The notes: a model not told the origin generated them from the sequence alone. A stretch of 64,000 nucleotides of DNA from Tsukamurella sp. PLM1 (GCF_023168325.1 NZ_AP025688.1:4327068-4391067); one strand, 5' to 3'; positions 49,501-60,881 are shown, numbered from the stretch's first letter. Numbers and translations are program-made.

Positions 49501-50013
49501 GACCCCTGTCTCCCGGGCGCGCCGAAGCCGCCGCTGCAGCTTGTCGCCGTCGGCGTCGAACACCAAGTGCCCCACCAGCTGTCGCAGCCGCAGTCGGGCG
49601 ACCGGCATGGCGACGGATGGCGCGATGCCCGCGGCGACGGTCCCGGCCCGCAGCATCGCCGCATCGAGGGGCTCATGAAGCCCGATCGCGGGGCGCCCCC
49701 GGCGGGGCGGAGACCAGTCGTCGCAGCGCGGTCGCGGCCACCACGTCGTCCTCGGGCCGGGCGACCCGGTCCACGAAACCCATCGTGAACTCGACTCCGC
49801 TCGGATCGTGCAGCAGCGCCGCCAGACTCGTGGTGGCAGCCGCCTCCCGTCGCCCCACCTCCGCGGGGCGTCGGCCACGTGCCGCGGTCAGCCAGCGCCG
49901 GGCGCGGGCGACGGTGCCGCCCACCACGTCCCGCGCATCGTCGGGGAATGCGCCGCCTGGACGAGCACCGTCGACCGGGGCACGGTCGGGGGAGAAGGGG
50001 AACGTTCGACCAT
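46549..50013 (-). CDS. putA: Bifunctional proline dehydrogenase / glutamate-semialdehyde dehydrogenase (several apparent frameshifts)
   Basis: Oxidises proline to glutamate in two steps. The start ATG at 50013 has a perfect AGGAGG six bases upstream. The proline dehydrogenase barrel includes DYVSIKVSSVVAQLVPWDLE, FVNLDMEEYKDLHLTIEVF, IKVRLVKGANLAMERVDAEV and NLFSVAFAVEVA. The aldehyde dehydrogenase domain has TPPWNFPVAIPLGGVLAAL, ETSGKNAMVITPAADPD, and the catalytic Cys in GHAGQKCSAAS. Frame breaks lie near 49998, 49690 (two bases), 47535, 46644 and 46569. Repairing them gives about 1155 residues, the normal PutA length, ending YGHVAPPDDCAR. M. tuberculosis uses two separate enzymes instead. 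There is no DNA-binding domain at the N-terminus, so it is not an autoregulator. Confidence 0.92.
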
Positions 50014-50218
50014 GAGAGGCCTCCTGAGTAGCTCGCGCAGTGAAATGGAGAATCCACAGCGACGGGTGCGCCACCTGGCCTGGTCCCGAGTGTAATCCGA
50101 GACACTGCGACACCGCGAGGGACATGTGCAATCCCGAATCCGATGCTCTCCGGGATTCGGGTCACTGAATAGGAAAGAACAGGTCTCGGAATGTGTCCCT
50201 GCGCCCTAGCATCCCTGC

Positions 50219-50855
50219 ATGACCGAGCGGGGAACACCATCTCGCGGTCGACCGGGTCGGGGGCCCGGCGACCGACACCCAGAGCGCCGATCACCCCCAC
50301 GCAGTCGATGCAGCGCGCTGCGATCCCGGCGAACCGTCCGACGAACGGCTACTCGAACGCGCGGCGCGAGGCGATCACGAGGCCTTCGCCCAGCTGTTCC
50401 GGCGGCACCGCAAGCAGCTCCTGGCGACGGCGCTGCGCACGATCCGCGTCCACGCGGACGCGGAGGACTGCCTGCAGGACGCGATGTTACGTGCGTACCA
50501 ACTGTCGCCGGGATTCCGCGGCGACTGCAGGGTCGGCAGTTGGCTGCATCGCATCGTCATCAACTCGTGCCTGGACCGGGCACGTCGCAATCAGATCCGC
50601 GCGTGCCTTCCCATGCCGGACGACCTCAGCGGCCTCGGGTCCGACGAGGGCAAGTCCGCCGAGGACCTGGACCGCAAGCTGTCGGTCGACGCGGCGCTGC
50701 GACTACTGCCGGAGGACCAGAGGGCGGCCGTGATCGCCGTCGACATGCACGGCCTCTCCATTTCGCAGGCCGCGGCAGCCCTCGGTGTCGCGGAGGGCAC
50801 CGTCAAGAGTCGTCGCGCCCGCGCACGCGCACGTCTCGAGCGCCTACTGGCCTGA
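50219..50855 (+). CDS. sigM: ECF RNA polymerase sigma factor SigM (start unresolved)
   Basis: Region 2 reads DERLLERAARGDHEAFAQLF then DAEDCLQDAMLRAYQ, with RVGSWLHRIVINSCLDRARR. Region 4 reads LPEDQRAAVIAVDMHGLSIS followed by LGVAEGTVKSRRARARARL. It aligns with M. tuberculosis SigM over its whole length. The sigma frame is open from 50223 but holds no ATG or GTG before 50484. The likely start is the ATG at 50219 in another frame, joined by missing bases in the G-run near 50250. A TAGCAT element seven bases before that ATG suggests a leaderless mRNA. It is divergent from putA, and the anti-sigma gene follows. Confidence 0.88.
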
Positions 50856-50912
50856 GCGCGCCCGGCTCCGGCCCGGGTGTTCGCGTTCCGCACAACGGGT
50901 AGTGAACGGATC

Positions 50913-50940
50913 GGGAACCGATCGGGCCGCTGGTGCGTCC
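50913..50940 (+). promoter_or_regulatory. SigM-type ECF promoter before the anti-sigma gene
   Basis: GGGAAC at 50913-50918 and CGTCC at 50936-50940, 17 bp apart, in the same context (CGGGAACCG and CTGGTGCGTCCAATTGAT) as the promoter at 35733-35760. The ribosome site GAGAGGAGG follows at 50947-50955. Its place between sigM and the anti-sigma gene suggests SigM drives its own inhibitor. Confidence 0.75.
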
Positions 50941-50964
50941 AATTGATGAGAGGAGGTTGCGACG

Positions 50965-51564
50965 ATGGGACGACGGACGGGCCGCGCGGGTGGCGACGGC
51001 GAGCCGGAGCTCAGCCGGGCCCAGAAGGCCAGGCTCGATGCCGCGCTGGCCGAGTACCGGGACCGCACGTACGCGGAGTGGTCCGCGCCGGGCGGGGAGA
51101 CCGACGTCTCGCCGCTGGCCGACCGCCGCATCGCCGCCGCACTCCGGGGTGCCCCGTCGCCCGCTCGGCCCCGCAGGCTCCTGCGCTACGGGCTCACCGC
51201 CGGTGCGGCCGCGGTCACCGTCGTCGCGGTCACCGTCGCGCTGAGCACGGTCGAGGAGCCGGCCGCCGAACCCGAGACCGATGTCCTCCTCGCGGCCGCC
51301 ACGCCGGGCGGCCAACGAGGGCCCTTCGCCGACGGTGCCGCGCTCACCCGCTGTCTCGACGCGGCGGCCGTGCCGGCGGACCGGCGCACGCTCCTGGGCG
51401 CGGGCCCCGTCGATGTACGGGGCGACCCCGCCACCGTCCTCCTGCTCCCCGGGGCCGCGCTGGGCGACCTGCGCGTGCTGGCCGTCACCCCGGCCTGCGC
51501 CGAGGGGACGGCATCGTCGGTCCTGGTGAACCGCACCCTGCCCGGGAGCCGGGGCCGCGGCTAG
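50965..51564 (+). CDS. Anti-sigma-M factor, single-pass membrane protein (199 aa)
   Basis: Starts ATG after GAGAGGAGGTTGCGACG. The N-terminal cytoplasmic part (about 1-75) is charged and helical (ELSRAQKARLDAALAEYRDR) and should bind SigM. One membrane helix follows (LLRYGLTAGAAAVTVVAVTVALS), then an extracytoplasmic beta-rich domain with two cysteines (LTRCLDAAAV, TPACAEGT) that could form a disulfide. The layout and place match M. tuberculosis Rv3912. It lies 109 bp after sigM with its own SigM-type promoter, and 112 bp before trxB. Confidence 0.83.
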   Translation: MGRRTGRAGGDGEPELSRAQKARLDAALAEYRDRTYAEWSAPGGETDVSPLADRRIAAALRGAPSPARPRRLLRYGLTAGAAAVTVVAVTVALSTVEEPAAEPETDVLLAAATPGGQRGPFADGAALTRCLDAAAVPADRRTLLGAGPVDVRGDPATVLLLPGAALGDLRVLAVTPACAEGTASSVLVNRTLPGSRGRG

Positions 51565-51593
51565 ACCTGCCGTAACCTGGAGGTCGGCGGCAC

Positions 51594-51620
51594 GGGAACA
51601 TCTTCAGGCCCGGCGCCGTT
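51594..51620 (+). promoter_or_regulatory. SigH/SigR-type promoter before trxB
   Basis: GGGAACA at 51594-51600 and CGTT at 51617-51620 with a 16-bp spacer. This equals the mycobacterial SigH consensus GGGAAYA-N16/17-cGTT and is close to Streptomyces SigR promoters. In M. tuberculosis trxB2-trxC is SigH-dependent, so disulfide-stress induction is expected here. It lies 57 bases before the trxB start. Confidence 0.82.
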
Positions 51621-51676
51621 GCCACACATGTCGGCCCGGGAGAGCCCGGGCACTTCTTTCGAGGTTGGGTAGGTAG

Positions 51677-52633
51677 ATGACTGCAGCTGGCACCGATATC
51701 GCGGACGTGATCATCATCGGATCGGGTCCGGCCGGATACACGGCGGGGATCTACGCCGGCCGCGCCGAGCTGCGCACCATCCTCTTCGAGGGCACCAGCT
51801 TCGGCGGTGCGCTGATGACCACCACCGAGGTCGAGAACTACCCCGGTTTCCAGGGCGGCATCATGGGTCCGCAGCTCATGGACGAGATGCGCGAGCAGGC
51901 CATCCGGTTCGGCGCCGATCTGCGCATGGAGGATGTGGAGTCCGCGCAGCTCGACGGTGAGATCAAGGAGGTCGTCACGGCCGAGGGCACCTACCGCGCC
52001 CGCGCCGTGATCCTCGCGATGGGCGCCGCCGCGCGCTACCTGGGGATCCCCGGCGAGGAGACCCTGCTCGGCCGCGGCGTGAGCGCGTGCGCCACCTGCG
52101 ACGGCTTCTTCTTCCGCGACCAGGACATCGCCGTGGTCGGCGGCGGCGATTCGGCGATGGAGGAAGCGATCTTCCTCACCAAGTTCGCCAAGTCCGTCAC
52201 CCTGATCCACCGCAGCGAGACCTTCCGTGCCTCGAAGATCATGCTGGACCGCGCTCGCGCCAACGAGAAGATCCGCTTCCTCACCGACACCCGGGTCACC
52301 GCCGTGCAGGGTGACTCCTCGGTGGAGTCGCTGGCGATCGAGAACACCGTTACCGGCGCAGCCGACACGCTCGCCGTCACCGGCCTGTTCGTGGCCATCG
52401 GCCACGATCCCCGTTCGGGCCTGGTCGCGGGGCAGGTCACCGTCGACGACGAGGGTTACGTGCAGGTCGAGGGCCGCACCACCGCCACAGGAGTCCCCGG
52501 TGTCTTCGCCGCGGGCGACCTGGTCGATCACACCTACCGGCAGGCGATCACGGCCGCGGGCAGCGGTTGTTCCGCGGCGATCGACGCCGAGCGCTGGCTC
52601 GCGCACCACCGCGAAGCCGCCGTCGCCCAGTAA
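51677..52633 (+). CDS. trxB: Thioredoxin-disulfide reductase (318 aa)
   Basis: Transfers electrons from NADPH through FAD to thioredoxin. The FAD site is [21 protein letters not shown], the redox motif is [10 protein letters not shown], and the NADPH site is [19 protein letters not shown]. The C-terminal FAD part is [20 protein letters not shown]. Length is normal. It follows sigM and the anti-sigma gene and precedes trxA by 41 bp, giving the classic trxB-trxA operon. Confidence 0.97.
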   Translation: MTAAGTDIADVIIIGSGPAGYTAGIYAGRAELRTILFEGTSFGGALMTTTEVENYPGFQGGIMGPQLMDEMREQAIRFGADLRMEDVESAQLDGEIKEVVTAEGTYRARAVILAMGAAARYLGIPGEETLLGRGVSACATCDGFFFRDQDIAVVGGGDSAMEEAIFLTKFAKSVTLIHRSETFRASKIMLDRARANEKIRFLTDTRVTAVQGDSSVESLAIENTVTGAADTLAVTGLFVAIGHDPRSGLVAGQVTVDDEGYVQVEGRTTATGVPGVFAAGDLVDHTYRQAITAAGSGCSAAIDAERWLAHHREAAVAQ

Positions 52634-52674
52634 TCCGTACGCCCATCCGTACGTCCCCAGCAAGGAGAACTCCC

Positions 52675-52998
52675 ATGGCCGAGATCGTCACCCTCACCGA
52701 CGACACGTTCGCGCAGCAGGTCCTCGAGTCCGACAAACCGGTGCTCGTCGACTTCTGGGCCACCTGGTGCGGCCCGTGCAAGGTCGTGGCGCCGGTCCTC
52801 GAGGCCCTCGCCGCCGAGCACGGCGACAAGGTGACGTTCGCGAAGATCGAGGTCGACCAGAACCCTGGCGCGCCCCGTGACTACCAGGTGCTCAGTATCC
52901 CCACGCTGATCCTGTTCCAGGACGGGAAGCCGACCACCAAGCTGGTGGGCGCGAAGAGCAAGTCGGCCATCCTCAAGGAGCTCGACGGTCTGCTCTGA
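52675..52998 (+). CDS. trxA: Thioredoxin (107 aa)
   Basis: Starts at the ATG after AAGGAGAACTCCC. The active site is FWATWCGPCKVVAPVLEAL, and the cis-proline lies in SIPTLILFQDGK. It has the typical 107-residue length, reduces protein disulfides in the cytoplasm and is recycled by the upstream TrxB. It corresponds to M. tuberculosis TrxC by position. Confidence 0.97.
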   Translation: MAEIVTLTDDTFAQQVLESDKPVLVDFWATWCGPCKVVAPVLEALAAEHGDKVTFAKIEVDQNPGAPRDYQVLSIPTLILFQDGKPTTKLVGAKSKSAILKELDGLL

Positions 52999-53097
52999 CA
53001 CGCCGTCGCGTTGGTGGCCGGGGCGCGCGGCCCGTATCGTGTACTCGATTCGAAGACCACGGGCCGCCGCCTGAAGGAAGAGACCGAAGGATTGTCC

Positions 53098-54291
53098 ATG
53101 CCCCGCATCAGCCTCGGTGATCACGGCGGAGCCGTCGCGGAGATCCGCGGCATCCTCGCCGATCAGGGTTTCCTCCGCGGTTACGTCGCCCCCGCCGAAC
53201 TCGTCACCGGGGGATGGACCGTTCCCGAGGCGGTGTTCGACCGCCGCCTCGACCGCGCCACCCGCGCGTTCCAGCAGCAGCGCGGACTCCTGGTGGACGG
53301 TGTCGTCGGCCCGGCGACGTACCGGGCACTGCGCGAGTCCACGTACCAGCTGGGCGCCCGCACGCTGAGCTACATCGCCTCCGCACCGCCCTCGGGTGAC
53401 GATGTGGCGGCGCTGCAGGCCCGCCTGCAGAACCTGGGGTTCTACGCGGGCATGATCGACGGCCTGTTCGGCCCGCAGACGCACCTGGGACTGTCCGCGT
53501 ACCAGCGGGAGTTCGGGCTCGTCTCGGACGGGATCTGCGGGCCCGCGACGCTGCGCTCGCTCACGTTCCTCGGGTCCCGCGTGACCGGCGGCTCGCCGCA
53601 CGCCATCCGCGAGGAGGAGCACGTGCGGCGCTCAGGGCCGCGCCTGTCGGGGAAGAGGATCGTCATCGATCTGGGTCTCGGCGGTCCCGATCGCGGGCTC
53701 GCGATCCGGGGAACCGACGGTCACGTGGTCACCGAGGAGGAGATCCTCTGGGATCTGGGTTCGCGCCTGGAGGGCCGCATGGCCGCGGCCGGCATGGAGA
53801 CCTACCTGTCCCGCCCGCGCGGCATGGACGCCACCGATAGCACCCGCGCCTACACGGCCAACACGTTCGAGGCCGATCTCATGATCGCGCTCCGCACGGC
53901 CCACTACCGCAACGACCGCGCGCACGGCGTGGCCTCGTTCCACTTCGGCAACACTCACGGCGCCAGCTCCAACATCGGGCGCAACCTGGCCGGTTTCATC
54001 CAGCGTGAGATCGTCGCGCGGACGCCGCTGAGCGACTGCCACTACCACGGCCGCACCTGGGACATCGTGCGGCTCACTCGCATGCCCACCGTCCAGATCG
54101 ACATCGGGTACGCCACCAACCCCGAGGATGCGGCCGTTCTCGCGTCTCCGCAGATGCGCGACACGATCGCGGAGGCGATCCTCGTCGCCGTCAAGCGCCT
54201 GTACCTGCTGGGGGAGAACGACCGACCCACTGGCACCTACACATTCGCCGAGCTGCTCGAGCTCGAGGAGAACGCCGAGAACGCGCGCTAG
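53098..54291 (+). CDS. cwlM: CwlM-type pseudo-amidase with two peptidoglycan-binding domains (397 aa)
   Basis: Residues 1-170 hold two PG_binding_1 repeats (RATRAFQQQRGLLVDGVVGP and LQARLQNLGFYAGMIDGLFG). Residues 185-375 are an amidase_3 fold. In active amidases the zinc ligands lie in DxGHGG and SIHAN, and the catalytic Glu in VEVGF. Here these read IDLGLGGP, IALRTAHY and IDIGY, so all are altered. This is the hallmark of mycobacterial CwlM, which is not an enzyme but activates MurA when phosphorylated by PknB. The ATG at 53098 has GAAGG upstream. The stop codon overlaps the convergent gene's stop by three bases. Confidence 0.93.
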   Translation: MPRISLGDHGGAVAEIRGILADQGFLRGYVAPAELVTGGWTVPEAVFDRRLDRATRAFQQQRGLLVDGVVGPATYRALRESTYQLGARTLSYIASAPPSGDDVAALQARLQNLGFYAGMIDGLFGPQTHLGLSAYQREFGLVSDGICGPATLRSLTFLGSRVTGGSPHAIREEEHVRRSGPRLSGKRIVIDLGLGGPDRGLAIRGTDGHVVTEEEILWDLGSRLEGRMAAAGMETYLSRPRGMDATDSTRAYTANTFEADLMIALRTAHYRNDRAHGVASFHFGNTHGASSNIGRNLAGFIQREIVARTPLSDCHYHGRTWDIVRLTRMPTVQIDIGYATNPEDAAVLASPQMRDTIAEAILVAVKRLYLLGENDRPTGTYTFAELLELEENAENAR

Positions 54292-55017
54292 CGCTCCGTC
54301 TCGCGCCCGGCCTTACCCACGGGTGCCGCAGCGTCTCCCGTGCCCTCCAGCGCGTCCCTGAGGGCCGCTTCGGCGGCACCCGCGGCGAGGAGCTGCTCCA
54401 ACGCGTGCTCCACACCGGCCTTCCAGCCCAGGCCCTCGGACAGTTCCAGCCGCAGCCGCGGAACCGGTGGTGCGGTGCAACCGTCTCGAATCCCATCCCC
54501 TCGAGGAAGTCGGCATCGGTGAGCGGCACTGTCTCACAGCCGCAGGGACCGCAATTCAATTGCGCCACAACACTTTCCGTGGTCATTCCGACGGGAGTGA
54601 GCAGACCGAAGGCCTCCACCGCCCGGACGCCGCGGCGCACCAGATCGGTGCAGACCGCGGTGACCAGTTCCTCCTTGACTCGGTTCTCGGCCCCGGGCGC
54701 AGTGCCCACCCAGGTGAGCAGGACCGCATCGGGGCTGACCGGCGCGGTGGGGAAGTGGCCGGCCCGGGGCACACTCCGCGGCGGCGCGTAGAAGGCGGTG
54801 CCGACCACGCGCGCCATCCCATCCGCGGTGTGATCGATCGCGACCTGTCCGCACGAGCCCCACTCCAGCATGAGCATGGAGAGCCAGGCCTCCTTGTCGA
54901 ACTCCGTGTCGGTCAAGGTCTCGCCGTCGGGCGCCACCTCCCAGTACACGCATCGGCGGATGTGCCGGGGAGGTCGTCGAACCCGGCCAGAGTCAGCGGC
55001 ACGATCGTGAGGGCCAT
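54288..55017 (-). CDS. GNAT-like protein between cwlM and parB (two apparent frameshifts)
   Basis: Equivalent in place to M. tuberculosis Rv3916c. The start is the ATG at 55017 (MALTIVPLTLAGFDDLP). One base missing in the GGGG run 54967-54970 restores RHIRRCVYWEVAPDGETL. The core has GMARVVGTAFYAPPRSVPRA, VLLTWVGTAPGAENRVKEEL and GVRAVEAFGLLTPVG, like the strands of an N-acetyltransferase fold, and cysteine pairs CGPCGCE. A second break near 54475 leads to the C-terminal helices RLRLELSEGLGWKAGVEHAL. It lies 6 bp downstream of parB and is probably cotranscribed. Acetyltransferase activity is unproven. Confidence 0.75.
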
Positions 55018-55023
55018 CGGCGG

Positions 55024-56093
55024 CTACCGATCGGACAGTAGGGCCACAATGCGCTCGAGATCGTCGGCCGAGCCCACTTCGACGACGATCTTGCCCTTGC
55101 GCTTGCCCATCGAGACCGACACCTTCGTGTCCAACCGGTCCGCGATGCGGTCCGCGTAGTCACGCAGACCGGGGTCCGCCGGCGGCCGCCGCTTCGGCGC
55201 TGCGGGGGCGACGGTGCCGTCCCCCCGGTTGGCCAGCGTGACCGCCTCCTCGGTGGCGCGCACCGACATACCCTCGGCCACGATCCGTGCCGCGAGACTC
55301 TCCTGCGCCTCCGAACCCGACTCGAGCGACAGCAGCGCACGCGCGTGCCCCGCGGAGAGCACCCCCGCCGCCACACGTCGCTGGACCGCGACGGGGAGGC
55401 GGAGCAGCCGGATCGTGTTGGTGACCACCGGGCGGGACCGGCCGAGCCGCGAGGCGAGCTCGTCGTGGGTGACCCCGAACTCTTCGAGGAGCTGCGCGTA
55501 GGCTGCGGCCTCCTCCAGCGGATTGAGCTGGACGCGGTGGATGTTCTCCAGCAGCGCATCGCGGAGCATGTCGCCGTCGGCGGTCTGCCGGACGATCGCG
55601 GGGATCGCCTCCAGGCCGGCCTCCTGACTCGCTCGCCATCGCCGCTCGCCCATGACGAGCTCGTACCGCACATCGCCCCGGGCGCCCGGGAGTGGCCGCA
55701 CCACGATCGGCTGCATGAGACCGAACTCGCGGATCGAGTGGACGAGTTCCGCGAGGGCCTCCTCGTCGAAGACCGACCGCGGCTGCTGGGGGTTCGGCTG
55801 GATCGTCGACGGGGCGAGCTCCCGGTAGACGGCGCCGCTGTCGGTGAGCGCGTCGAGCTCGTCCGGGGACGGTTCGGGGGACACCCGGCGCCGCGAGCCC
55901 GACGGTGCCTCCCTCTGCGCTCGGGCCGCCGGGGGCTTCCCTCCCCGTCCGTCGCGTGCGGGGCCGCCGGATCCTGTCGGGCGCCGATGATGACGTCCGC
56001 AGCCGCGTTGCCGAGCCGCGGGCCCTCGTCTGGTCCCGTCGGGATCAGCGCCGCGAGACCCCGGCCGAGGCCGCCCTTCTTCTGGCCCGCCAT
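55024..56093 (-). CDS. parB: Chromosome partitioning protein ParB (apparent frameshift)
   Basis: Begins [20 protein letters not shown], the ParA-interacting N-terminus, with AGGAGG upstream. After the CCCC run at 55943-55946 the frame changes; one extra base restores the linker [18 protein letters not shown]. The CTP-binding and DNA-binding core has [60 protein letters not shown] and the helix-turn-helix [20 protein letters not shown]. It binds the parS sites nearby and loads SMC. It overlaps the true parA end closely and lies in the parA-parB operon. Confidence 0.95.
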
Positions 56094-56095
56094 GA

Positions 56096-57009
56096 CTACA
56101 CCTCCTGCCCGGCGCCGCGGAACGCGGCTCGCGGCCGGCGTCGAGGTAGCTCATCGCGCCGCGCGAACCGGGGTCGTAGTCGAGTACCGTCGTGCCGTAG
56201 CCCGGCGCCTCCGACACCTTCACGCTCCGCGGGATCGTCGCCCCGAGCACCCGGTCGCCGAAGTGGTTGCGGACCTCGGCGGCCACCTGGTCGGCCAACT
56301 TGGTGCGCGCGTCGTACATAGTGAGGAGCACCGTCGACACGTGGAGGTCAGGATTCAGGTGCGCCTGCACGAGCTCGATGTTGCGCAGGAGCTGGCCGAC
56401 ACCCTCGAGGGCGTAGTACTCGCACTGGATCGGGATGAGCACCTCGCGGGCCGCCACGAGCGCGTTGACCGTGAGCAGCCCGAGCGATGGCGGGCAATCG
56501 ATGAAGACGTAGTCGATCGACTCTGACGCCGAGGAGTTGAGCGCGTTCTTGAGGCGCGTCTCGCGGGCGACCATGCTGACGAGCTCGATCTCGGCGCCCG
56601 CGAGGTCGATGGTGGCCGGCACACAGAACAGGTTGGGGGAGTGCGGGCTCTGGGCCATCGCCTCGTCGAGCGTCGTGTCGCCGAGAAGTAGCTCGTACGT
56701 CGACGGTACGCCGGACCGGTGATCGACGCCGAGCGCCGTGCTCGCGTTGCCCTGCGGGTCGAGGTCGACCACGAGGACGCGAAGCCCCTGGAGTGCGAGC
56801 GCGGCGGCGAGGTTCACCGCGGTCGTGGTCTTACCGACGCCGCCCTTCTGGTTCGCGATCGTCAGCACGCGCCGTGCGCGAGGCTTCGGTAGCGTACCGG
56901 CGCCTCCGGGTGTGAGTACCTGGCTTGCGCGACGGGCGGCCGCTGCGATGGGGGTGTCGTCTTCTACGGTTCCACGTGAAACGTCGAAGCCGGATTCGTG
57001 ATCAGTCAC
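56096..57009 (-). CDS. parA: Chromosome partitioning ATPase ParA (apparent frameshift at the 3' end)
   Basis: Begins at the GTG giving [18 protein letters not shown]. The Walker motif is [20 protein letters not shown], with [35 protein letters not shown] and [19 protein letters not shown]. The C-terminal [11 protein letters not shown] runs out of frame near 56135. One extra base gives [12 protein letters not shown] and a TAG at 56096-56098, just before parB's ATG. A parS-like site (56969-56982) is embedded in codons 10-14. ParA moves ParB-parS complexes during chromosome segregation. Confidence 0.95.
56969..56982. promoter_or_regulatory. parS-like site inside parA
   Basis: GTTCCACGTGAAAC; consensus GTTTCACGTGAAAC with one mismatch. 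It lies in codons 10-14 of parA. Confidence 0.85.
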
Positions 57010-57159
57010 GCGCTCTCCTCAGCTGTTGCCCCTCATCCTAGTGACTCCCCCCGATACCGTCAGCCCGGCATCCGGCTCGAGCGACGGCGGTCTTCCGACC
57101 GACCAGTCCTCCGCGCCTCCGGTCGTCGGTGTGTCGTCGGCGAGGCGCCGTCTGAGCGT

Positions 57160-57173
57160 GTTCCACGTGAAAC
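57160..57173. promoter_or_regulatory. parS-like site upstream of parA
   Basis: GTTCCACGTGAAAC, one mismatch from consensus, about 150 bp upstream of parA's start. Confidence 0.85.
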
Positions 57174-57193
57174 CGGCGTGTCCGTCAGGGGTT

Positions 57194-57207
57194 GTTCCAC
57201 CTGGAAC
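57194..57207. promoter_or_regulatory. Degenerate parS-like site upstream of parA
   Basis: GTTCCACCTGGAAC, a perfect palindrome apart from its CACCTGG centre, three mismatches from consensus, 20 bp from the previous site. It may be a weak or decayed ParB site. Confidence 0.55.
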
Positions 57208-58054
57208 ATCGGGCCGGTCGACGATCGACGAACCTAGGGCGAGCTGCGTGACATCGGCCCACCGATCAGAGAACAGTCACGCGGGAGGCCGTGACAACAC
57301 GCGCGCGACATCGGTCTCCTGCGACCGAACGCCGAAGCTGCTGGCGACGCTGGACGGTGGCCGCGGTCGGTGATCTACCCGATCTTCGGCCACCGTCGAC
57401 CCGCGGCCAACTCACGTCATGTGCTCGTCACCCGGGCTGTCTCGGGGTGATGACATCGCCACGGTCTCCCGCTCCGTTCCCGGGCGCAGTGAACGCGGAG
57501 GCGATCGTCGAGCGACCGCGGCGCCGCCATCGTGTGACGCCACCGCCGCCACGCGCGTCGCCCGCCCGACCACGGACGAGCCTCCGGGCGGATGCGACCG
57601 CGCGCTCGCGTGTCGGCCTCGCGGATCTCCGCGAAGCGCGGACGGTCGGTCGCTGCGGTCTGGCTGCCTGCGTGCGGACGCCCGGCCGAGCGGACCTGCC
57701 CACGTCCGCTCGCCGCGCGACCACCGGTTCGGGGCGGATCGCCCGGTGCAATCCACGCTCCTCGCCAGCCGGACGCCGTCGCCTTCGGGAATCCTCCAAT
57801 TGCGCACTTCGAGCGACCCCACTCGTCGCGCCCGGGGAGCGGGCCGTCCGCCCGTGCGGTTACGGCTCCGGCAGGCTCCGCCTCGTCTCCCGTCCGCTTC
57901 AACAGGTCGCCCGCGCGACACGGAGCGACCTGTCGAGATTCGACGACAAGAACAGGAGTTGCGGCGCACCCGCGGCCGATCGCCCTCAGGATGTCCGGCC
58001 CGGCGACGAGGACGCCATCGCATCGCCGAGTCCCGCCAGACTCACTACCGACGT

Positions 58055-58068
58055 GTTTCACGTGGAAC
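58055..58068. promoter_or_regulatory. parS-like site in the gene-free region
   Basis: GTTTCACGTGGAAC, one mismatch from consensus. Confidence 0.85.
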
Positions 58069-58163
58069 CACGCGGCGGGATGGACCGCCGATTCGATCGC
58101 CGTTGCTGCACCCTTGCCTCCACCGCGTGCCGAGCGCCCACACCGACGGGCATCCGAGTCGTC

Positions 58164-58177
58164 GTTTCACGTGAAAC
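58164..58177. promoter_or_regulatory. Perfect parS site
   Basis: GTTTCACGTGAAAC, the exact palindromic consensus, with a further matched flank on each side (CGTTTCACGTGAAACG). Confidence 0.92.
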
Positions 58178-59410
58178 GACAGTGTGCGCACCGAGCGCCC
58201 ACACCCGCGTCCCCAGCCACAGCCCGAACCGCGCGGTGTCGCGGGTCCCGACGTCGCGACTGCATCGACGTCCCGGCCACGGAAGGTTCCGCGCCCGCGA
58301 CCGGGGAGTGGAGTGGCGGTTGGTCGCAGGCGCGCTGGAGCGAGAAGCGCGGCGACGAGGCGGCGCGGCAAACAGACCCCGACGCACCGCACGTCTCCCG
58401 CCTCACGTCACGCGCCACTCACATCGCGTCTCGCGCCCGACGACGCCCTCCATCCTGGACGGCGACGGCTGCACACCCGCCGGGCTGCGAGGACGGACCG
58501 AAGTCCCGGACGGCCGAGCCTCGACGGACCCGTCCCGATCGGACGTCCCCATCAGACGTCCACTTCGGCCGCCGGCACCGCCCGCCGCCGCTGCTCCCGA
58601 AGCACCGCCCGCCGACGGCCGGTCGTGAGCACCCCTTTGCCCTGTACCCGCCGACCCGCCTGGCATGCCGTCTCGGCGCCACCGCCCACGCCGCGCTACA
58701 CGGTGTGCGGTCCGCGCCCCGGCTGCGACCGCGGTGCGCGCCGCACCAGTACCGAATCACCCGTGCCCTCGCACGGCGCCGCGCACCGCTCCGGCCACAC
58801 TCCGGCCTCCTGCCCACCGGGTTCGCGGTCTACTGGTCCTCCCGCCCGGGCTCGAGGGTCGTCCATGGTCCCGTCACGAAGTGCAAATCGGGGACTCGAA
58901 CCGGACTCACGCCGGCCCACACCCCGCCCTCACCCGAGTGCGAGGTCCGATCGCGGTGTCGGTCGGAACCGCTCAGCCGGTCGAGTCTACGGGCGATGCG
59001 ATCCGGTCGAGGGATCATCCGTGACCCGAGGACCGTCGGCATCGAGCACTGACCGTGCGCGCACCGGTCCTGCCCCACTCTCCACGCCCCCGGCCGCCCA
59101 ACGCGTCGCGGGCGCCCCCGCCGTCGATCCGTCCGATCTCGCGCGTGAGCCTCGGCCCGCGCCGGGGAGGAACCATCGGGCTCGGACCCTTGAGCGACTT
59201 CGAGCGTCACTCCGCACGCACGACTGCCGCCCCGGAGGCCCTGTCCCATGCCCGGTGGCGTCCTCCTGGCTGATATTGGTACGGACGTACAGATAGTGCA
59301 GAGTCGGGACAACCCGTTCACGCCTCCGCCCGCATGGCTACGTCACGTGTCGTTACTACCCGTGGATCATCGACCACGCGGAATCCGCGTCCGAAATGCC
59401 TGATACGGGG

Positions 59411-60827
<1,417 letters not shown>

Positions 60828-60881
60828 GGGTACTCCTTGGGGGAATCGATCTTCAGGGGTTCATGGGGGAAGGGCGCGCCG

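Larger units (their letters stand above)
57010..59410. other. Gene-free region with parS sites between parA and rsmG
   Basis: This 2.4-kb stretch holds no gene I can support. Open frames of up to 486 codons run through it on both strands, but their translations are Arg/Pro/Ser-rich, match nothing I know, lack ribosome sites, and differ in style from the neighbouring genes. Four parS-like sites lie inside it. In mycobacteria rsmG and parA are nearly adjacent, so the insertion is notable. No repeat family, tRNA or transposase is visible. It may be a centromere-like region or a decayed gene. Confidence 0.6.

Noticed and set aside
50171..50212. A third SigM-type promoter before sigM itself
   Set aside because: GGAAAGAAC and nearby TCC elements do not have the -35/-10 spacing and sequence of the two matched promoters.
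55024..57009. A ParA-ParB fusion protein
   Set aside because: The continuous frame arises from two compensating apparent deletions. Normal parA stop and parB start with a ribosome site are visible at 56096 and 56093.
58880..58915. A tRNA-like GGTTCGAGTCC element on the minus strand
   Set aside because: The five-base T-stem does not pair around the loop and no acceptor, D or anticodon arms fit.
57291..59296. Long open frames between parA and rsmG (up to 486 codons, both strands)
   Set aside because: Translations are Arg/Pro/Ser-rich without family similarity, lack ribosome sites and overlap each other in several frames, as expected by chance in very G+C-rich DNA.
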